Made by a program: the position numbers and the translations under genes. The notes beneath the pieces were generated by a model, which ran no database searches, had not been told where the DNA came from, and saw nothing but the letters and a program-made list of their open reading frames with translations. Positions 26,824-35,519 of a DNA stretch of 64,000 nt are shown here, one piece after another; positions within the stretch are counted from its first letter, which is position 1, and each line of letters begins with the position of its first letter. Where the stretch lies: contig JAXMKZ010000059.1 in the NCBI GenBank assembly GCA_034370385.1, forward strand, positions 161,474 to 225,473, in the 5' to 3' direction. This stretch comes from Coriobacteriia bacterium (GTDB lineage Bacteria > Actinomycetota > Coriobacteriia > Anaerosomatales > PHET01).

Positions 26824-27783
26824 CTAGGAGCGGTATTCCCCGATGGCGCGCAGCCGAGCATATCGGCGCTCGACCAGGTCGTCAGTGCCGATCGGCATGA
26901 GCTCATCAAGCGCGCGCGCGACCGCTTCGCCCACGGCCGCCAAGACGGCATCACTGTCACGATGCGCGCCGCCCAGCGGTTCGGCCACGACTTCGTCGGC
27001 GATTCCCGCCGCGACGAGATCGGCGGCCGTCAGCTTCAGGCACGCGGCCGCGGTCCTGGCCTGTGCGGGGTCCTTGTACAGGATGTTGCTGCACATCTCA
27101 GGGCTGATGACGGAGTAGTAGGCGTTCTCCAACATGATGATGCGGTCACCGAATCCGATCGCCAGCGCCCCGCCACTCCCGCCTTCGCCGATACCGACCA
27201 CCACGACCGGTGCGCGGACTCCGGACAACAGCGCCAACGACTCCGCGATAGCCAGTGCCTGTCCGCGCTCCTCGGCTTCGATTCCCGGGTAGGCACCGGC
27301 GGTGTCGAGGAACGTCACGATCGGCAGCCCGAACTTGTCGGCCAGGCGCATCGCGCGCATCGCCTTGCGGTACCCCTCGGGGTGCGGCGAGCCGAAGTTG
27401 CGCCTCACGTTGCTCTTGGTATCGGTGCCCTTTCGATGGCCGAGTACGACCACCTTGCGATGGCCGAGCGTCCCCAGGCCGGCGAAGATCGCCTCGTCGT
27501 CACCGTAGGCACGATCGCCGTGTACTTCGATCACGTCGGTGAACAGCGCCGCGAGATAGTTCTCGGTCTTGGGGCGGTCCGGATGCCGGGATATCTGCAC
27601 GCGAGCCCACGGGTCCAGATGGAGGTAGGTGTCGACCTTGAGCCGTTCGAACTCCTCCGACAGCGCCGATACCTCGAGCAGAAGCTCGGGATTCGCCGAC
27701 AGGTCGAGTTTCCTCAGTTCATCGAGCTTGTGCCCGAGATCGAACAGCGGCCGCTCGAAATCCATGACATAGCGGCGAGCCAT
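26824..27783 (-). CDS. accA: Acetyl-CoA carboxylase carboxyltransferase subunit alpha
   Basis: A 319-aa protein of normal family length. Typical segments are DRPKTENYLAALF, HGDRAYGDDEAIFAGLG, GHRKGTDTKSNVRRNFG, DTAGAYPGIEAEERGQA and IGEGGSGGALAI. With AccD it transfers the carboxyl group from biotin to acetyl-CoA, giving malonyl-CoA for fatty acid synthesis. The start overlaps the accD stop (ATGA), as is common for subunits made in equal amounts. AccB and AccC are not in the window. Confidence 0.95.
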   Translation of the reverse strand: MARRYVMDFERPLFDLGHKLDELRKLDLSANPELLLEVSALSEEFERLKVDTYLHLDPWARVQISRHPDRPKTENYLAALFTDVIEVHGDRAYGDDEAIFAGLGTLGHRKVVVLGHRKGTDTKSNVRRNFGSPHPEGYRKAMRAMRLADKFGLPIVTFLDTAGAYPGIEAEERGQALAIAESLALLSGVRAPVVVVGIGEGGSGGALAIGFGDRIIMLENAYYSVISPEMCSNILYKDPAQARTAAACLKLTAADLVAAGIADEVVAEPLGGAHRDSDAVLAAVGEAVARALDELMPIGTDDLVERRYARLRAIGEYRS

Positions 27784-28670
27784 CAGCCCACCTGCCCTTC
27801 ACGGGCGGTCAGGTAGCCGATCAGTAGGGAAACTCGCTCAGCAAGTGCCGCTCGCTCAACGACCGCGTCGACCATGCCGTGCTTGAGCATGAACTCAGCG
27901 GTCTGGAAGCCCTTGGGCAGCTTCTGCCGGATCGTGTCCTCGACGAGCCGGGGCCCGGCAAAGCCGATCATGGCCCCGGGCTCAGCGATGAGTACGTCTG
28001 CGAGCACCGCGAAGCTCGCGGTCACCCCTCCGTACGTGGGGTTGGTGAGAACCGAGACGTAGGCCAGCCCGGCATCCGTGTGACGCTTTGCGGCCGCACT
28101 GGTCTTGGCCATCTGCATGAGGGAGTACATGCCCTCTTGCATGCGGGCTCCGCCCGATGCGGTGACGATGACGATAGGCCGTCGCTTCGCGGTAGCGGAC
28201 TCGAATGCGCGCGTAATCTTCTCGCCGACCACCGAGCCCATGGATGCACCGATGTAGCGAAAGTCCATCACCGCAAGAATGATGGGCGTGCCCCCGATGG
28301 TCGCGTCACCCGTCACGACCGCCTCGTCGAGTCCCGACTTCTCGCGGGCCGCCTCGATCGAACGGCTGTAGGGCTTGGCCGCGACGAACTCGAGGGGGTC
28401 TGCGGGGAGCAGCCCGGTCTCGGTCTCTGAGAACGAGCCCGCGTCGGTGAGCAGCTCGATGCGCTGCTCCGCGGTCAGCGCGAAGTGATGGCCGCAGTGT
28501 CGACACACCCGCATGCTCTCGACGAGCTCGCCCTCGTAGAGCGTGCGCTTGCATCCTTCGCACTTGGCCCAGACGCCGTCGGGCACGTCAGAGGCAACCG
28601 GAGGCTGCTCGCCACCGGCCTGCGTATATCGTCTGCTGTCGCGCGCAGAGAACCAGTCTGCGATGGGCAT
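27783..28670 (-). CDS. accD: Acetyl-CoA carboxylase carboxyltransferase subunit beta
   Basis: A 295-aa protein. An N-terminal zinc ribbon is formed by CEGC and CRHC (residues about 36-58), followed by the carboxyltransferase core with MDFRYIGASMGSVVGEKI, ASGGARMQEG and GFAGPRLVEDTI. It pairs with AccA directly downstream (4-nt overlap). It is preceded by a 128-nt gap holding a strong hairpin after fba, so it may have its own promoter. Confidence 0.95.
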   Translation of the reverse strand: MPIADWFSARDSRRYTQAGGEQPPVASDVPDGVWAKCEGCKRTLYEGELVESMRVCRHCGHHFALTAEQRIELLTDAGSFSETETGLLPADPLEFVAAKPYSRSIEAAREKSGLDEAVVTGDATIGGTPIILAVMDFRYIGASMGSVVGEKITRAFESATAKRRPIVIVTASGGARMQEGMYSLMQMAKTSAAAKRHTDAGLAYVSVLTNPTYGGVTASFAVLADVLIAEPGAMIGFAGPRLVEDTIRQKLPKGFQTAEFMLKHGMVDAVVERAALAERVSLLIGYLTAREGQVG

Positions 28671-28731
28671 TTCCGGGCCTGTCTGATCGGTAACCTTTGT
28701 GCCTGTGCTTGTACCCGCATTGAAGCGACTC

Positions 28732-28772
28732 GCGGCACCGTCCGACGATTCTGCATCGCCTGACGGTGCCGC
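28732..28772 (-). terminator. Hairpin between fba and accD
   Basis: An 11-bp perfect inverted repeat (28732-28742 with 28762-28772, arm GCGGCACCGTC) with a 19-nt loop that can form a further short stem. It begins 27 nt after the fba stop. No U-tract follows on the - strand, so it may be a partial terminator or an mRNA-stabilising structure separating fba from accDA-pfp. Confidence 0.55.
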
Positions 28773-28798
28773 GGTCGTGTTGGTTCAGTTGCCGGTCC

Positions 28799-29755
28799 CT
28801 AGAGCGAGAAATCCTTCTCGCCCTTGAAGACAGCCACAGCGTCGTCCACGCCCCAGTCACCAAGCGTGATGGCGCTGATCGCCTTCGTCAGACGGACGGC
28901 CTCATCGAGCGAGCGCTGGTGGATATTGCGCCCGGTCGCGTTGCCCTTCGCGCCACCCACGTGGATCTGGTCCCACAGCTGCTGCAAGAACACGTCGGCC
29001 TCGACGGTGGAACCGCCGGCGCAGACCAGCCCGCAGCGGCCGCTCGCAAGCGAGGACTCCTTCAGCTTGTCGGCCGAAGAGCCGGCATCGTCGCCCTTGG
29101 GCGGGTTGACCTTCACGAAATCGGCGCCCAGACACAGTGCCGTGCCCGCCGCGCCCGCGATCAGGTGCGGGTCCTTCTCGTTGGCGACGGCCATGCCGCG
29201 CGGATACATCCACAGCACCACGACGAGTCCAAGCTGATGCGCATCGGCGATCAGCTGACCGGCCTCAGACATCATGTTGGCCTCGTAATCGGAGCCCAGG
29301 TAGATCGTGTAGCCCACGCCCACAACGTTGACACCATTGTTGACGAGGTCGATCACGGTCTCGATGCCGTAGAGCTGCGGCGAGTACGGGTCGTCCTGAT
29401 GCTTGGCCGGATCCTGGCTCGTCTTCACCAGGTGCGACTTGCTGTTGATCTTGACCAGGTAGTTGATGTCCGGATAGTCGGCGGCGTAGGCGGCAATCAG
29501 ACCGCGCTGACCGGCGAGGATACCGCACACGCCCTGGCTGCCGATGCGGAACAGGTGCTCGGGCTCGTTGTCCGCCGCGTCGATGCCGGCGCCATAGAAG
29601 TCGTCGTTAAGGTGCTCGATCTTCTGGTCACAGGCGAACAGCATGAGGCGCCCCGTGCCCCTGGTCGCCTTCAGGTAGTTGTCGATGTAGGTCTCGCGCG
29701 CGTCGGCGGGGACGTCCGCCGGTACCCGAACCTGGTCGCGGGTGATGCTCGGCAT
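28799..29755 (-). CDS. Fructose-bisphosphate aldolase class I (archaeal/DhnA type)
   Basis: A 318-aa TIM-barrel aldolase. LFACDQKIEHLN, YLVKINSKS, GVGYTIYLGSDYE and DFVKVNPPKG match the class I archaeal-type family, the Lys of FVKVN being the expected Schiff-base residue; the C-terminal GGSTVEADVF and GRNIHQR bind phosphate. It would split fructose 1,6-bisphosphate. The product of the PPi-type phosphofructokinase encoded downstream is its substrate, so both belong to glycolysis or gluconeogenesis. Confidence 0.88.
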   Translation of the reverse strand: MPSITRDQVRVPADVPADARETYIDNYLKATRGTGRLMLFACDQKIEHLNDDFYGAGIDAADNEPEHLFRIGSQGVCGILAGQRGLIAAYAADYPDINYLVKINSKSHLVKTSQDPAKHQDDPYSPQLYGIETVIDLVNNGVNVVGVGYTIYLGSDYEANMMSEAGQLIADAHQLGLVVVLWMYPRGMAVANEKDPHLIAGAAGTALCLGADFVKVNPPKGDDAGSSADKLKESSLASGRCGLVCAGGSTVEADVFLQQLWDQIHVGGAKGNATGRNIHQRSLDEAVRLTKAISAITLGDWGVDDAVAVFKGEKDFSL

Positions 29756-29802
29756 CGTGAATGACCCTCCCTCAAGTGTCGGCGCGCCGCAACGTGCCCC
29801 AA

Positions 29803-29840
29803 CCCCTCGTGCGGCGCTAGGTAACCTTCGTGCGGTCTAG
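29803..29840. repeat. Pair of imperfect direct repeats in the fba leader
   Basis: On the + strand CTCGTGCGGCGCTAG (29806-29820) and TTCGTGCGGTCTAG (27-40 of the same block, 29827-29840) recur with a 21-nt period, 50-85 nt before the fba ATG. The period of two helical turns suits a regulator site; no regulator is identified. Confidence 0.35.
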
Positions 29841-29951
29841 GGTATGACATCGGGTGCGCTCGTGCTACCACGAACCACAAGGGATTGCCGCGGGCCCATG
29901 GCGCACGGGTGAGCGCGGTGCTCGAGCACGGTCCACGACACGAACGTGCAC

Positions 29952-30173
29952 TCAGCCTTCCGCTACCACCAGACGCATCGCAGCGCGCCCGTCGCCGGGG
30001 CGCAGGGTGGCAGGCACCGCATGCGACCCCAGCCGTCGGGCGACGATCAGCCGTGCACAGTCCTCAGGAGCGCCGTAGCAGAAACGAGCCTGGGTGCACG
30101 CGCAGTCGGGACTGGGGTGAGCGCTCATCCCCAGAAAGAAATGGCATTCCTGGCGGTGTTCGCATGCCGACAA
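29952..30173 (-). CDS. Small Cys-rich conserved-looking protein
   Basis: A 73-aa protein if started at TTG 30173, which follows GGGAGGAGGG; the frame is open to 30215 but without a ribosome site. It has five cysteines in the pattern C-x4-C-FF...CAC...FC-x5-CAR followed by VPATLRPGD and a short helix. The spacing suggests a bound metal or Fe-S cluster. I recall similar short uncharacterised proteins (C....CPFF...YC....CARY...VP..L.P) in anaerobes, but no function is known. A CRP/FNR-like palindrome lies about 80 nt upstream. Confidence 0.7.
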   Translation of the reverse strand: MSACEHRQECHFFLGMSAHPSPDCACTQARFCYGAPEDCARLIVARRLGSHAVPATLRPGDGRAAMRLVVAEG

Positions 30174-30250
30174 CGCGCGCCCTCCTCCCGATCGAGTCGC
30201 GAAACGATGAATCAACTATTCCCTTAATCGGACTTAAGCATTCGGAACTG

Positions 30251-30266
30251 AGTGACGAATGTCACT
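30251..30266. promoter_or_regulatory. CRP/FNR-like palindrome upstream of the Cys-rich gene
   Basis: AGTGAC-GAAT-GTCACT is a perfect inverted repeat that fits the GTGA-N6-TCAC core of CRP/FNR-family sites. A second inverted repeat, CTTAA-N6-TTAAG, lies at 30223-30238. Both are in the gap between nadE and the Cys-rich gene; nothing else is seen in 30174-30358. Confidence 0.5.
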
Positions 30267-30358
30267 AAGGGACAGAATTGTTGCTCGCACGCTACGCGCG
30301 TCGGTTCAGCTCGGCTGCGTCTCTGTCGGCCGCTTGACCATTCCGCGATGTACGGTTC

Positions 30359-31966
30359 TCACCCTTGGTAGCTGTTGGTGACCGGCATGCGGCGGTCTCG
30401 ACCGAACGCCTTAGGGGTGATCTTGACGCCCAGCGGACCCTGGCGGCGCTTGTACTCCGCTCGATCGGTCATGCGGATCACCCGGGTGGTGGTCGCCGGA
30501 TCGAACCCGGCTGCCACGATCTGCTCCGCGCTCTGGTCGGACTCCACGTAGTGTTCGAGTATGCCGTCAAGCACCGCGTAGTCCGGCAGCGAGTCCTGAT
30601 CGGTCTGATCGGGTCGCAGTTCTGCACTGGGGGCCTTGGTGAGAGTGGCCTCGGGTATGACCGGATGCTCGCCTTGTGAATTGCGCCAGCGGGCGAGCTC
30701 GTAGACCCGGGTCTTGAACACGTCTTTGAGTGGAGCGAAACCGCCGACCATGTCTCCGTACAGCGTCGAGTAGCCGACGGACAGCTCGCTCTTGTTGCCG
30801 GTGGCAAGCGTGAGCCAGCCGAACTTGTTCGACAGCGCCATCAGAAGCGTGCCCCGCACGCGTGCTTGGAGGTTCTCCTCGGTCACGTCAGTCGGGAGAT
30901 CCGCGAACTCCGGCGCGAGGGTGCCCAGCAGCGCGTCGAACGCGGGCTCGATCGACAGGTCGCGAAAATCGATGCCCAGAGCTTCGGCGAGCATCCGCGA
31001 ATCAGAGATGCTCCCCGGCGAGGAATAGCGCCCCGGCATGGTCACCCCGTGCACGTGCTCGGCACCGAGCGCATCGGAAGCGATCGCTGCGGTGAGAGCC
31101 GAGTCGATGCCCCCCGACAGTCCGATCACGACGTCGGTGAAGCCGTTCTTGACGACGTAGTCGTGCAGGCCGGTGGTCAGCGCGGCGTACACCTCTTCGG
31201 GGCCCTCGACGACCCGAGCCACGTCAGCTGAGGCGCCAAGCTTCGCGCCCGGCGTGAAATCAGCGATCACGAGGTCTTGCGCGAACGCCGCTCCACGCGC
31301 CACCACTTCACCCTGGGGCGACACTATAAGACTGCGACCGTCGAAGACGAGTTCGTCTTGACCACCCACCAGGTTCACGTACGCAAGCCAGACTCCGTTG
31401 TCCCTGGCCCGCGCCCGAAGCATCTCCTCGCGCTCCGCGCCCTTTCCGGCGTGGAAGGGAGATGCGGAGACGTTGAGCAGCACCGCAGCGCCCGCAGCTG
31501 CGGCCTCAGCGGCTATCTCAGGAACCCAGATGTCCTCGCAGATGGTGGTCGCAAACAGCGAACCGCCCATCTCGGTAAGCATGAGCCCAGGTCCCGGTGC
31601 AAAGTATCGGCGCTCATCGAAGACGCCGTAGTTGGGCAGGCGGCGCTTGTGGTAGATGTGCAGCACGCGGTGGTTGCCGCACAGCGCGACTGCGTTCATG
31701 AGCTCATCGTCCACCCGGTCCACGAAGCCCACGAGGGCGTAGTGACCGCACACCGCCGCCACTTGCTCGAGCGCGATGAGGTTCTCCTCGACGAAATGGT
31801 CCTTGAACAGCAGATCCTCAGGCGGGTAGCCGGTGATGGTGAGTTCGGGCAGCAGCGTCACTCCCGCGCCCTCGCTTTGCGCCGAAGCAACGGCGCGTAT
31901 CGCGCGCTCCGCGTTGCCGGAGATGTCACCGACGGTCACGTTGATCTGTGCCAGCGCCACGCGCAT
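30359..31966 (-). CDS. nadE: Glutamine-dependent NAD+ synthetase
   Basis: A 535-aa two-domain enzyme. Residues 1-260 are a nitrilase-type glutaminase with the catalytic Glu in LLPELTITGYPPEDL, the Lys in YHKRRLPNYG and the Cys in TTICEDIW. The C-terminal synthetase has the PP-loop IGLSGGIDSAL and SELSVGYSTLYGDM. It converts deamido-NAD to NAD. ATG at 31966 has GGAGG 8 nt upstream; the frame extends further upstream but reads as non-coding there. It is divergent from the NlpC/P60-like gene. Confidence 0.95.
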   Translation of the reverse strand: MRVALAQINVTVGDISGNAERAIRAVASAQSEGAGVTLLPELTITGYPPEDLLFKDHFVEENLIALEQVAAVCGHYALVGFVDRVDDELMNAVALCGNHRVLHIYHKRRLPNYGVFDERRYFAPGPGLMLTEMGGSLFATTICEDIWVPEIAAEAAAAGAAVLLNVSASPFHAGKGAEREEMLRARARDNGVWLAYVNLVGGQDELVFDGRSLIVSPQGEVVARGAAFAQDLVIADFTPGAKLGASADVARVVEGPEEVYAALTTGLHDYVVKNGFTDVVIGLSGGIDSALTAAIASDALGAEHVHGVTMPGRYSSPGSISDSRMLAEALGIDFRDLSIEPAFDALLGTLAPEFADLPTDVTEENLQARVRGTLLMALSNKFGWLTLATGNKSELSVGYSTLYGDMVGGFAPLKDVFKTRVYELARWRNSQGEHPVIPEATLTKAPSAELRPDQTDQDSLPDYAVLDGILEHYVESDQSAEQIVAAGFDPATTTRVIRMTDRAEYKRRQGPLGVKITPKAFGRDRRMPVTNSYQG

Positions 31967-32235
31967 CCCGAGATCCTCCAGCATCGCCGCGGACGGTTCC
32001 TCTCGCTCCCAGAGTCTACCCGAGCAGCACGACGGCCGACCCGTACCCCTTCTGAGCTGCAGGTTTGTCGGACTTGGCACTACGCTCGCTTCCCTCCCCC
32101 TTCGGCGCTGCTCGCACACGAGTACCAGATCGTGTTGGCAGACCGTGCGAAGTGGCGCGCCGCGAAGGCACCGACCGGGCAACGAGAGCCCCGGAGACGG
32201 CCCTTCATGGCATTGTTGTCGGCGAAAGGCACTGT

Positions 32236-32820
32236 GTGAAGGTAACGACCGCTCGTCTCACCGTCCGCGCGCTGGCAAGCGCGGTCATCGCCGCCGCGGT
32301 ACTCGCGACGGCGCTTCTTTCTGGCCCTGCCTCCGCGCAGGCGATCACCCGCTCCACGATCCTGGCTCGCTCGAAGACCTGGATCGTCAAGCAGATTCCC
32401 TACAGTCAGCACCGCTACTACCGCGGCTATCGCCAAGACTGCTCCGGCTTCGTGTCGATGGCATGGGGACTCAAGCGCTCCTACACGTCGAGGAACATAT
32501 CCTCCGTGGCGAGGCGGATTCCGGTCTCGAAGCTCAAGCCCGGCGACGCAGTGTGGAAGCCCGGCCACGTCTCGATCTTCGGTGGCTGGAAGAACAAGCA
32601 GAAGCGTCAGTACTACGCCCTCGAGCAGACCACCTGGGGCAGCCATGCTAAGCGGCGCGTTCGCACGATTCCATCGCGCGGCAAGGCACTGCGCTACAAG
32701 GGCGTGCGCACCCCGGTTCGCAGGGTGGCCGCCAAGCCGACTCCCGCGCCGGTAGCGGCGGTTCCGTCCAGCGAGAGCAGCGGTGTCGTGAGCGCTGCAT
32801 CGGCTTCGCTAGCCCGCTGA
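32236..32820 (+). CDS. Secreted NlpC/P60-like cysteine peptidase
   Basis: A 194-aa protein with GTG start preceded by AAAGG. A signal peptide ends near ASA-QA (residue about 35). The catalytic Cys lies in QDCSGFVSMAWGL, and GHVSIFGGW supplies the His; the layout is that of NlpC/P60 or CHAP-like peptidoglycan amidases/endopeptidases, though the domain is short. The C-terminus is basic and Pro/Ala/Ser-rich, possibly for wall contact. It probably trims peptide stems in the cell wall. Its 3' end converges on trpA. Confidence 0.8.
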   Translation: MKVTTARLTVRALASAVIAAAVLATALLSGPASAQAITRSTILARSKTWIVKQIPYSQHRYYRGYRQDCSGFVSMAWGLKRSYTSRNISSVARRIPVSKLKPGDAVWKPGHVSIFGGWKNKQKRQYYALEQTTWGSHAKRRVRTIPSRGKALRYKGVRTPVRRVAAKPTPAPVAAVPSSESSGVVSAASASLAR

Positions 32821-32849
32821 CCAACGCGCTCGAGGAATCGATAGGGAAC

Positions 32850-33653
32850 CTAGGCCGAATGGACGGCCTCTGCCATCTGACGGGCCAGCGCCTCAAGAGC
32901 GACCGGGTCGTCCTGACGTCTGACCAGCGCTGATCCGACGACCACACCGTCGGCTACTTGGGCAACGGCAGAGGCCTGCTCGGAGGTCGACACGCCAAAC
33001 CCGACTGCGACGGGCAGCGTCGTGTGCGCCTTCACCCGCGCGACCGTGTCGGCGAGGTGTACAGGCAGCTTCGCACGCTCGCCCGTGATGCCCGTGGTCG
33101 ACACGCAGTAGACGAAGCCGCTGGCGGCTGCGGCGACTGCCTTCAACCGCTCCGGCGTGGAGGTGGGTGCAGCGAGAAACACCGTGTCGAGCCGGTCACG
33201 CGATGCTTCGAGCCACTCGCCTGCCATGTCGGGCGGCAGATCCGGAACGATGACGCCGCCCACGCCGGCATCGGCGATCATCGTCGCTGCCCGCGCGTAG
33301 CCGGCTTGCATGATGGGGTTCAGGTAGCACATGAGAGCGATCGCCGGGGCGCCTGGGCCTGCATCGGCGAGGAACTCCTTGACCAGCGCCAGTGACTCGA
33401 CGAGCCCATACCGGCCGGCCGCTGCCTGGCGTGCGCGCGCCGACGCGTCGACGATGACCGGTCCGTCGGCGAGCTGGTCCGAGTACGGCACACCTACCTC
33501 GATGAGATCGGCGCCGGCACGTGTCACAGCCCGCATCGCCTCGAGGGATCCGGCGTGGTCGGGATAGCCCGCCATGAGGTAGGTCACGAGGGCCGGGTGC
33601 CCCTTGGCGAAGGCACGACCCAGACGCTCCCCGTATACCGGCGCATCACTCAC
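32850..33653 (-). CDS. trpA: Tryptophan synthase alpha chain
   Basis: A 267-aa TIM barrel that cleaves indole-3-glycerol phosphate. LVTYLMAGYPD, EVGVPYSDQLADGPVI, YLNPIMQAGY, VPDLPPDMAGEW and VGFGVSTSEQ are the family motifs; catalytic Glu and Asp are in the first barrel loops. GTG at 33653 overlaps the trpB stop by 8 nt. It is the last gene of the trp operon. Confidence 0.95.
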   Translation of the reverse strand: MSDAPVYGERLGRAFAKGHPALVTYLMAGYPDHAGSLEAMRAVTRAGADLIEVGVPYSDQLADGPVIVDASARARQAAAGRYGLVESLALVKEFLADAGPGAPAIALMCYLNPIMQAGYARAATMIADAGVGGVIVPDLPPDMAGEWLEASRDRLDTVFLAAPTSTPERLKAVAAAASGFVYCVSTTGITGERAKLPVHLADTVARVKAHTTLPVAVGFGVSTSEQASAVAQVADGVVVGSALVRRQDDPVALEALARQMAEAVHSA

Positions 33654-34878
33654 CAAGACCCGCCTCTCTCACGATATCGATGTCTTTGTCGCCGCGCCCG
33701 GACAGCGTCAGCACCACCGTAGCTGCCGGACCGAACTCCTCGGCCAGTAGCGGGAGCAGTGCGAGCGCATGGCTGCTTTCGATGGCCGGGATGATGCCTT
33801 CCGTGCGGCACAGCTGCTCGAAAGCGCGCAGTGCCTGCTCATCGGTGACCGGCTCGTAGCGCACGAGTCCGGCATCGCGGAAGTGCGCATGCTCGGGGCC
33901 GACACCCGGGTAGTCCAGACCGGCCGAGATCGAGTATGCCTCGAGCGGGTTGCCCGTATCGTCCTGAAGCAGGTAGCTGTAGAAGCCGTGCATCACGCCG
34001 GGCGCGCCCTTGGCCATGCTGGCGCCTGTCTTGCCCGAGTCCACACCCAGTCCCGCCGCCTCGGCCCCGAACAGCGCCGGGCCTCCGAACAGGTCGGGCG
34101 CCAGCACGAAGGGATAGAACGTGCCGATGGCATTGCTGCCGCCGCCGACGCAGGCCACGACCGCGTCAAGCTTGGAGATGCCCCGCGCAAGCGCCTGGTC
34201 GATGATCTCGAGCCCGATGACGCTTTGGAAATCGCGCACCATGAGTGGGTACGGATGCGGTCCCACGGCTGAGCCGAGCACGTAGAACGTATCCTCCACG
34301 CGCTCGACCCAGTGCCTGAGGGCGGCGGTGACCGCGTCGGCAAGCGTCCCGCCGCCCTCGTTCACGGGCACCACCTCGGCGCCAAGCAGCTTCATCTTGT
34401 AGACGTTGAGCGATTGACGGCGAATGTCCTCGACGCCCATGTACACGGCGCATTCGAGACCCATCAGCGCCGCAGCCGTCGCCGTCGCGACGCCGTGTTG
34501 ACCGGCACCCGTCTCGGCGATGACGCGCTTCTTGCCCATTCGCTTGGCGAGTAGGCACTGTCCGATGCAGTTGTTGATCTTGTGCGCCCCCGTGTGGCAC
34601 AGGTCTTCGCGCTTCAGAAACACCGTTCCCAGGCCCACCGCTTCAGCGAGCCTGTGCGCCGCATACAGGGGAGTGGAGCGCCCCACGTAGTTGACCATCA
34701 GGTCGTCGAAGTCCTGCTGAAAGACCGGATCACTCGAGGCCTCTTCGAAGGCCGCAGTCAACTCGAGCAGTGCCGGCATGATGGTCTCCGGAACGAAGCG
34801 CCCACCATACGGTCCGAAGAACCCTGCCTCGTCAGGACCGGCGTAGACCTCGTCCGCGCGTGGAAACAGTCTGCTCAT
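33646..34878 (-). CDS. trpB: Tryptophan synthase beta chain (TrpB1 type)
   Basis: A 410-aa PLP enzyme joining indole and serine. The PLP lysine is in LCHTGAHKINN, with FLKRED before it, ETGAGQHGVATA for substrate carboxylate binding, and CVGGGSNAIG for PLP phosphate. This is the standard TrpB1 that forms the alpha2beta2 complex with TrpA, whose gene overlaps its 3' end. Its start overlaps trpF by 4 nt. Confidence 0.96.
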   Translation of the reverse strand: MSRLFPRADEVYAGPDEAGFFGPYGGRFVPETIMPALLELTAAFEEASSDPVFQQDFDDLMVNYVGRSTPLYAAHRLAEAVGLGTVFLKREDLCHTGAHKINNCIGQCLLAKRMGKKRVIAETGAGQHGVATATAAALMGLECAVYMGVEDIRRQSLNVYKMKLLGAEVVPVNEGGGTLADAVTAALRHWVERVEDTFYVLGSAVGPHPYPLMVRDFQSVIGLEIIDQALARGISKLDAVVACVGGGSNAIGTFYPFVLAPDLFGGPALFGAEAAGLGVDSGKTGASMAKGAPGVMHGFYSYLLQDDTGNPLEAYSISAGLDYPGVGPEHAHFRDAGLVRYEPVTDEQALRAFEQLCRTEGIIPAIESSHALALLPLLAEEFGPAATVVLTLSGRGDKDIDIVREAGLGE

Positions 34879-35513
34879 GAGGGGTCCTCCCCGTCGGCTG
34901 CACGTACCGCAGCGCAGAACTCGGCGATTCTATCGTGGTCCTTGATGCCCGGTGCCGACTCGACACCCGACGACACGTCGACGGCGAACGGGCGCAGACA
35001 AGCTACCGCCTCCCCGACGTTTCCGCAGTGAAGTCCCCCCGCGACAAACATAGGAGCCCATCCGGGGCGATCGCCGACTGTGTGCCAGTCAAACGCTCGT
35101 GAGGTTCCGCCTGCTCGTTGCGGGTCGTACGTGTCCAGAAGCAGGGCGGCGGCATGACCCCGGAAGGGCTCTGCCTTCTCAAAACCGAAATCCGTGCCAA
35201 CAGCGACGACCTTGATGACGGGGACGCCGACCGCATCGCAGTCCTCCGGGGCCTCCGAGCCGCTGAACTGCACGGACGTCAGACCGACCTCGTCGATGGC
35301 ACGCCGGATGAATGCGCTGTCGGCGTCAACGAAGACCCCGACACGCGCGACCGGGGGCGGCACGAACGCCGCAAGCTGCTTCGCCTGCTCGATGCTCACC
35401 TGACGGGGCGAGGGTGCGAAGATGAATCCGCACGCGTCAGCGCCCGCCTGCACGGCGGCCCTGACATCCTCGGCCCGCGTCAGGCCGCATATCTTGATGC
35501 GCGTTCTTCTCAC
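34875..35513 (-). CDS. trpF: Phosphoribosylanthranilate isomerase
   Basis: A 212-aa barrel enzyme. KICGLTRAEDV carries the catalytic Cys, FAPSPRQVS the phosphate loop, and LLDTYDP the catalytic Asp; FVAGGLHCGNVGEA and VDVSSGVESAPGIKD complete the phosphate site. ATGA overlap with trpB and only 6 nt to the trpB2 stop show it belongs to the operon. Confidence 0.95.
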   Translation of the reverse strand: MRRTRIKICGLTRAEDVRAAVQAGADACGFIFAPSPRQVSIEQAKQLAAFVPPPVARVGVFVDADSAFIRRAIDEVGLTSVQFSGSEAPEDCDAVGVPVIKVVAVGTDFGFEKAEPFRGHAAALLLDTYDPQRAGGTSRAFDWHTVGDRPGWAPMFVAGGLHCGNVGEAVACLRPFAVDVSSGVESAPGIKDHDRIAEFCAAVRAADGEDPS

Positions 35514-35519
35514 CGAAGA

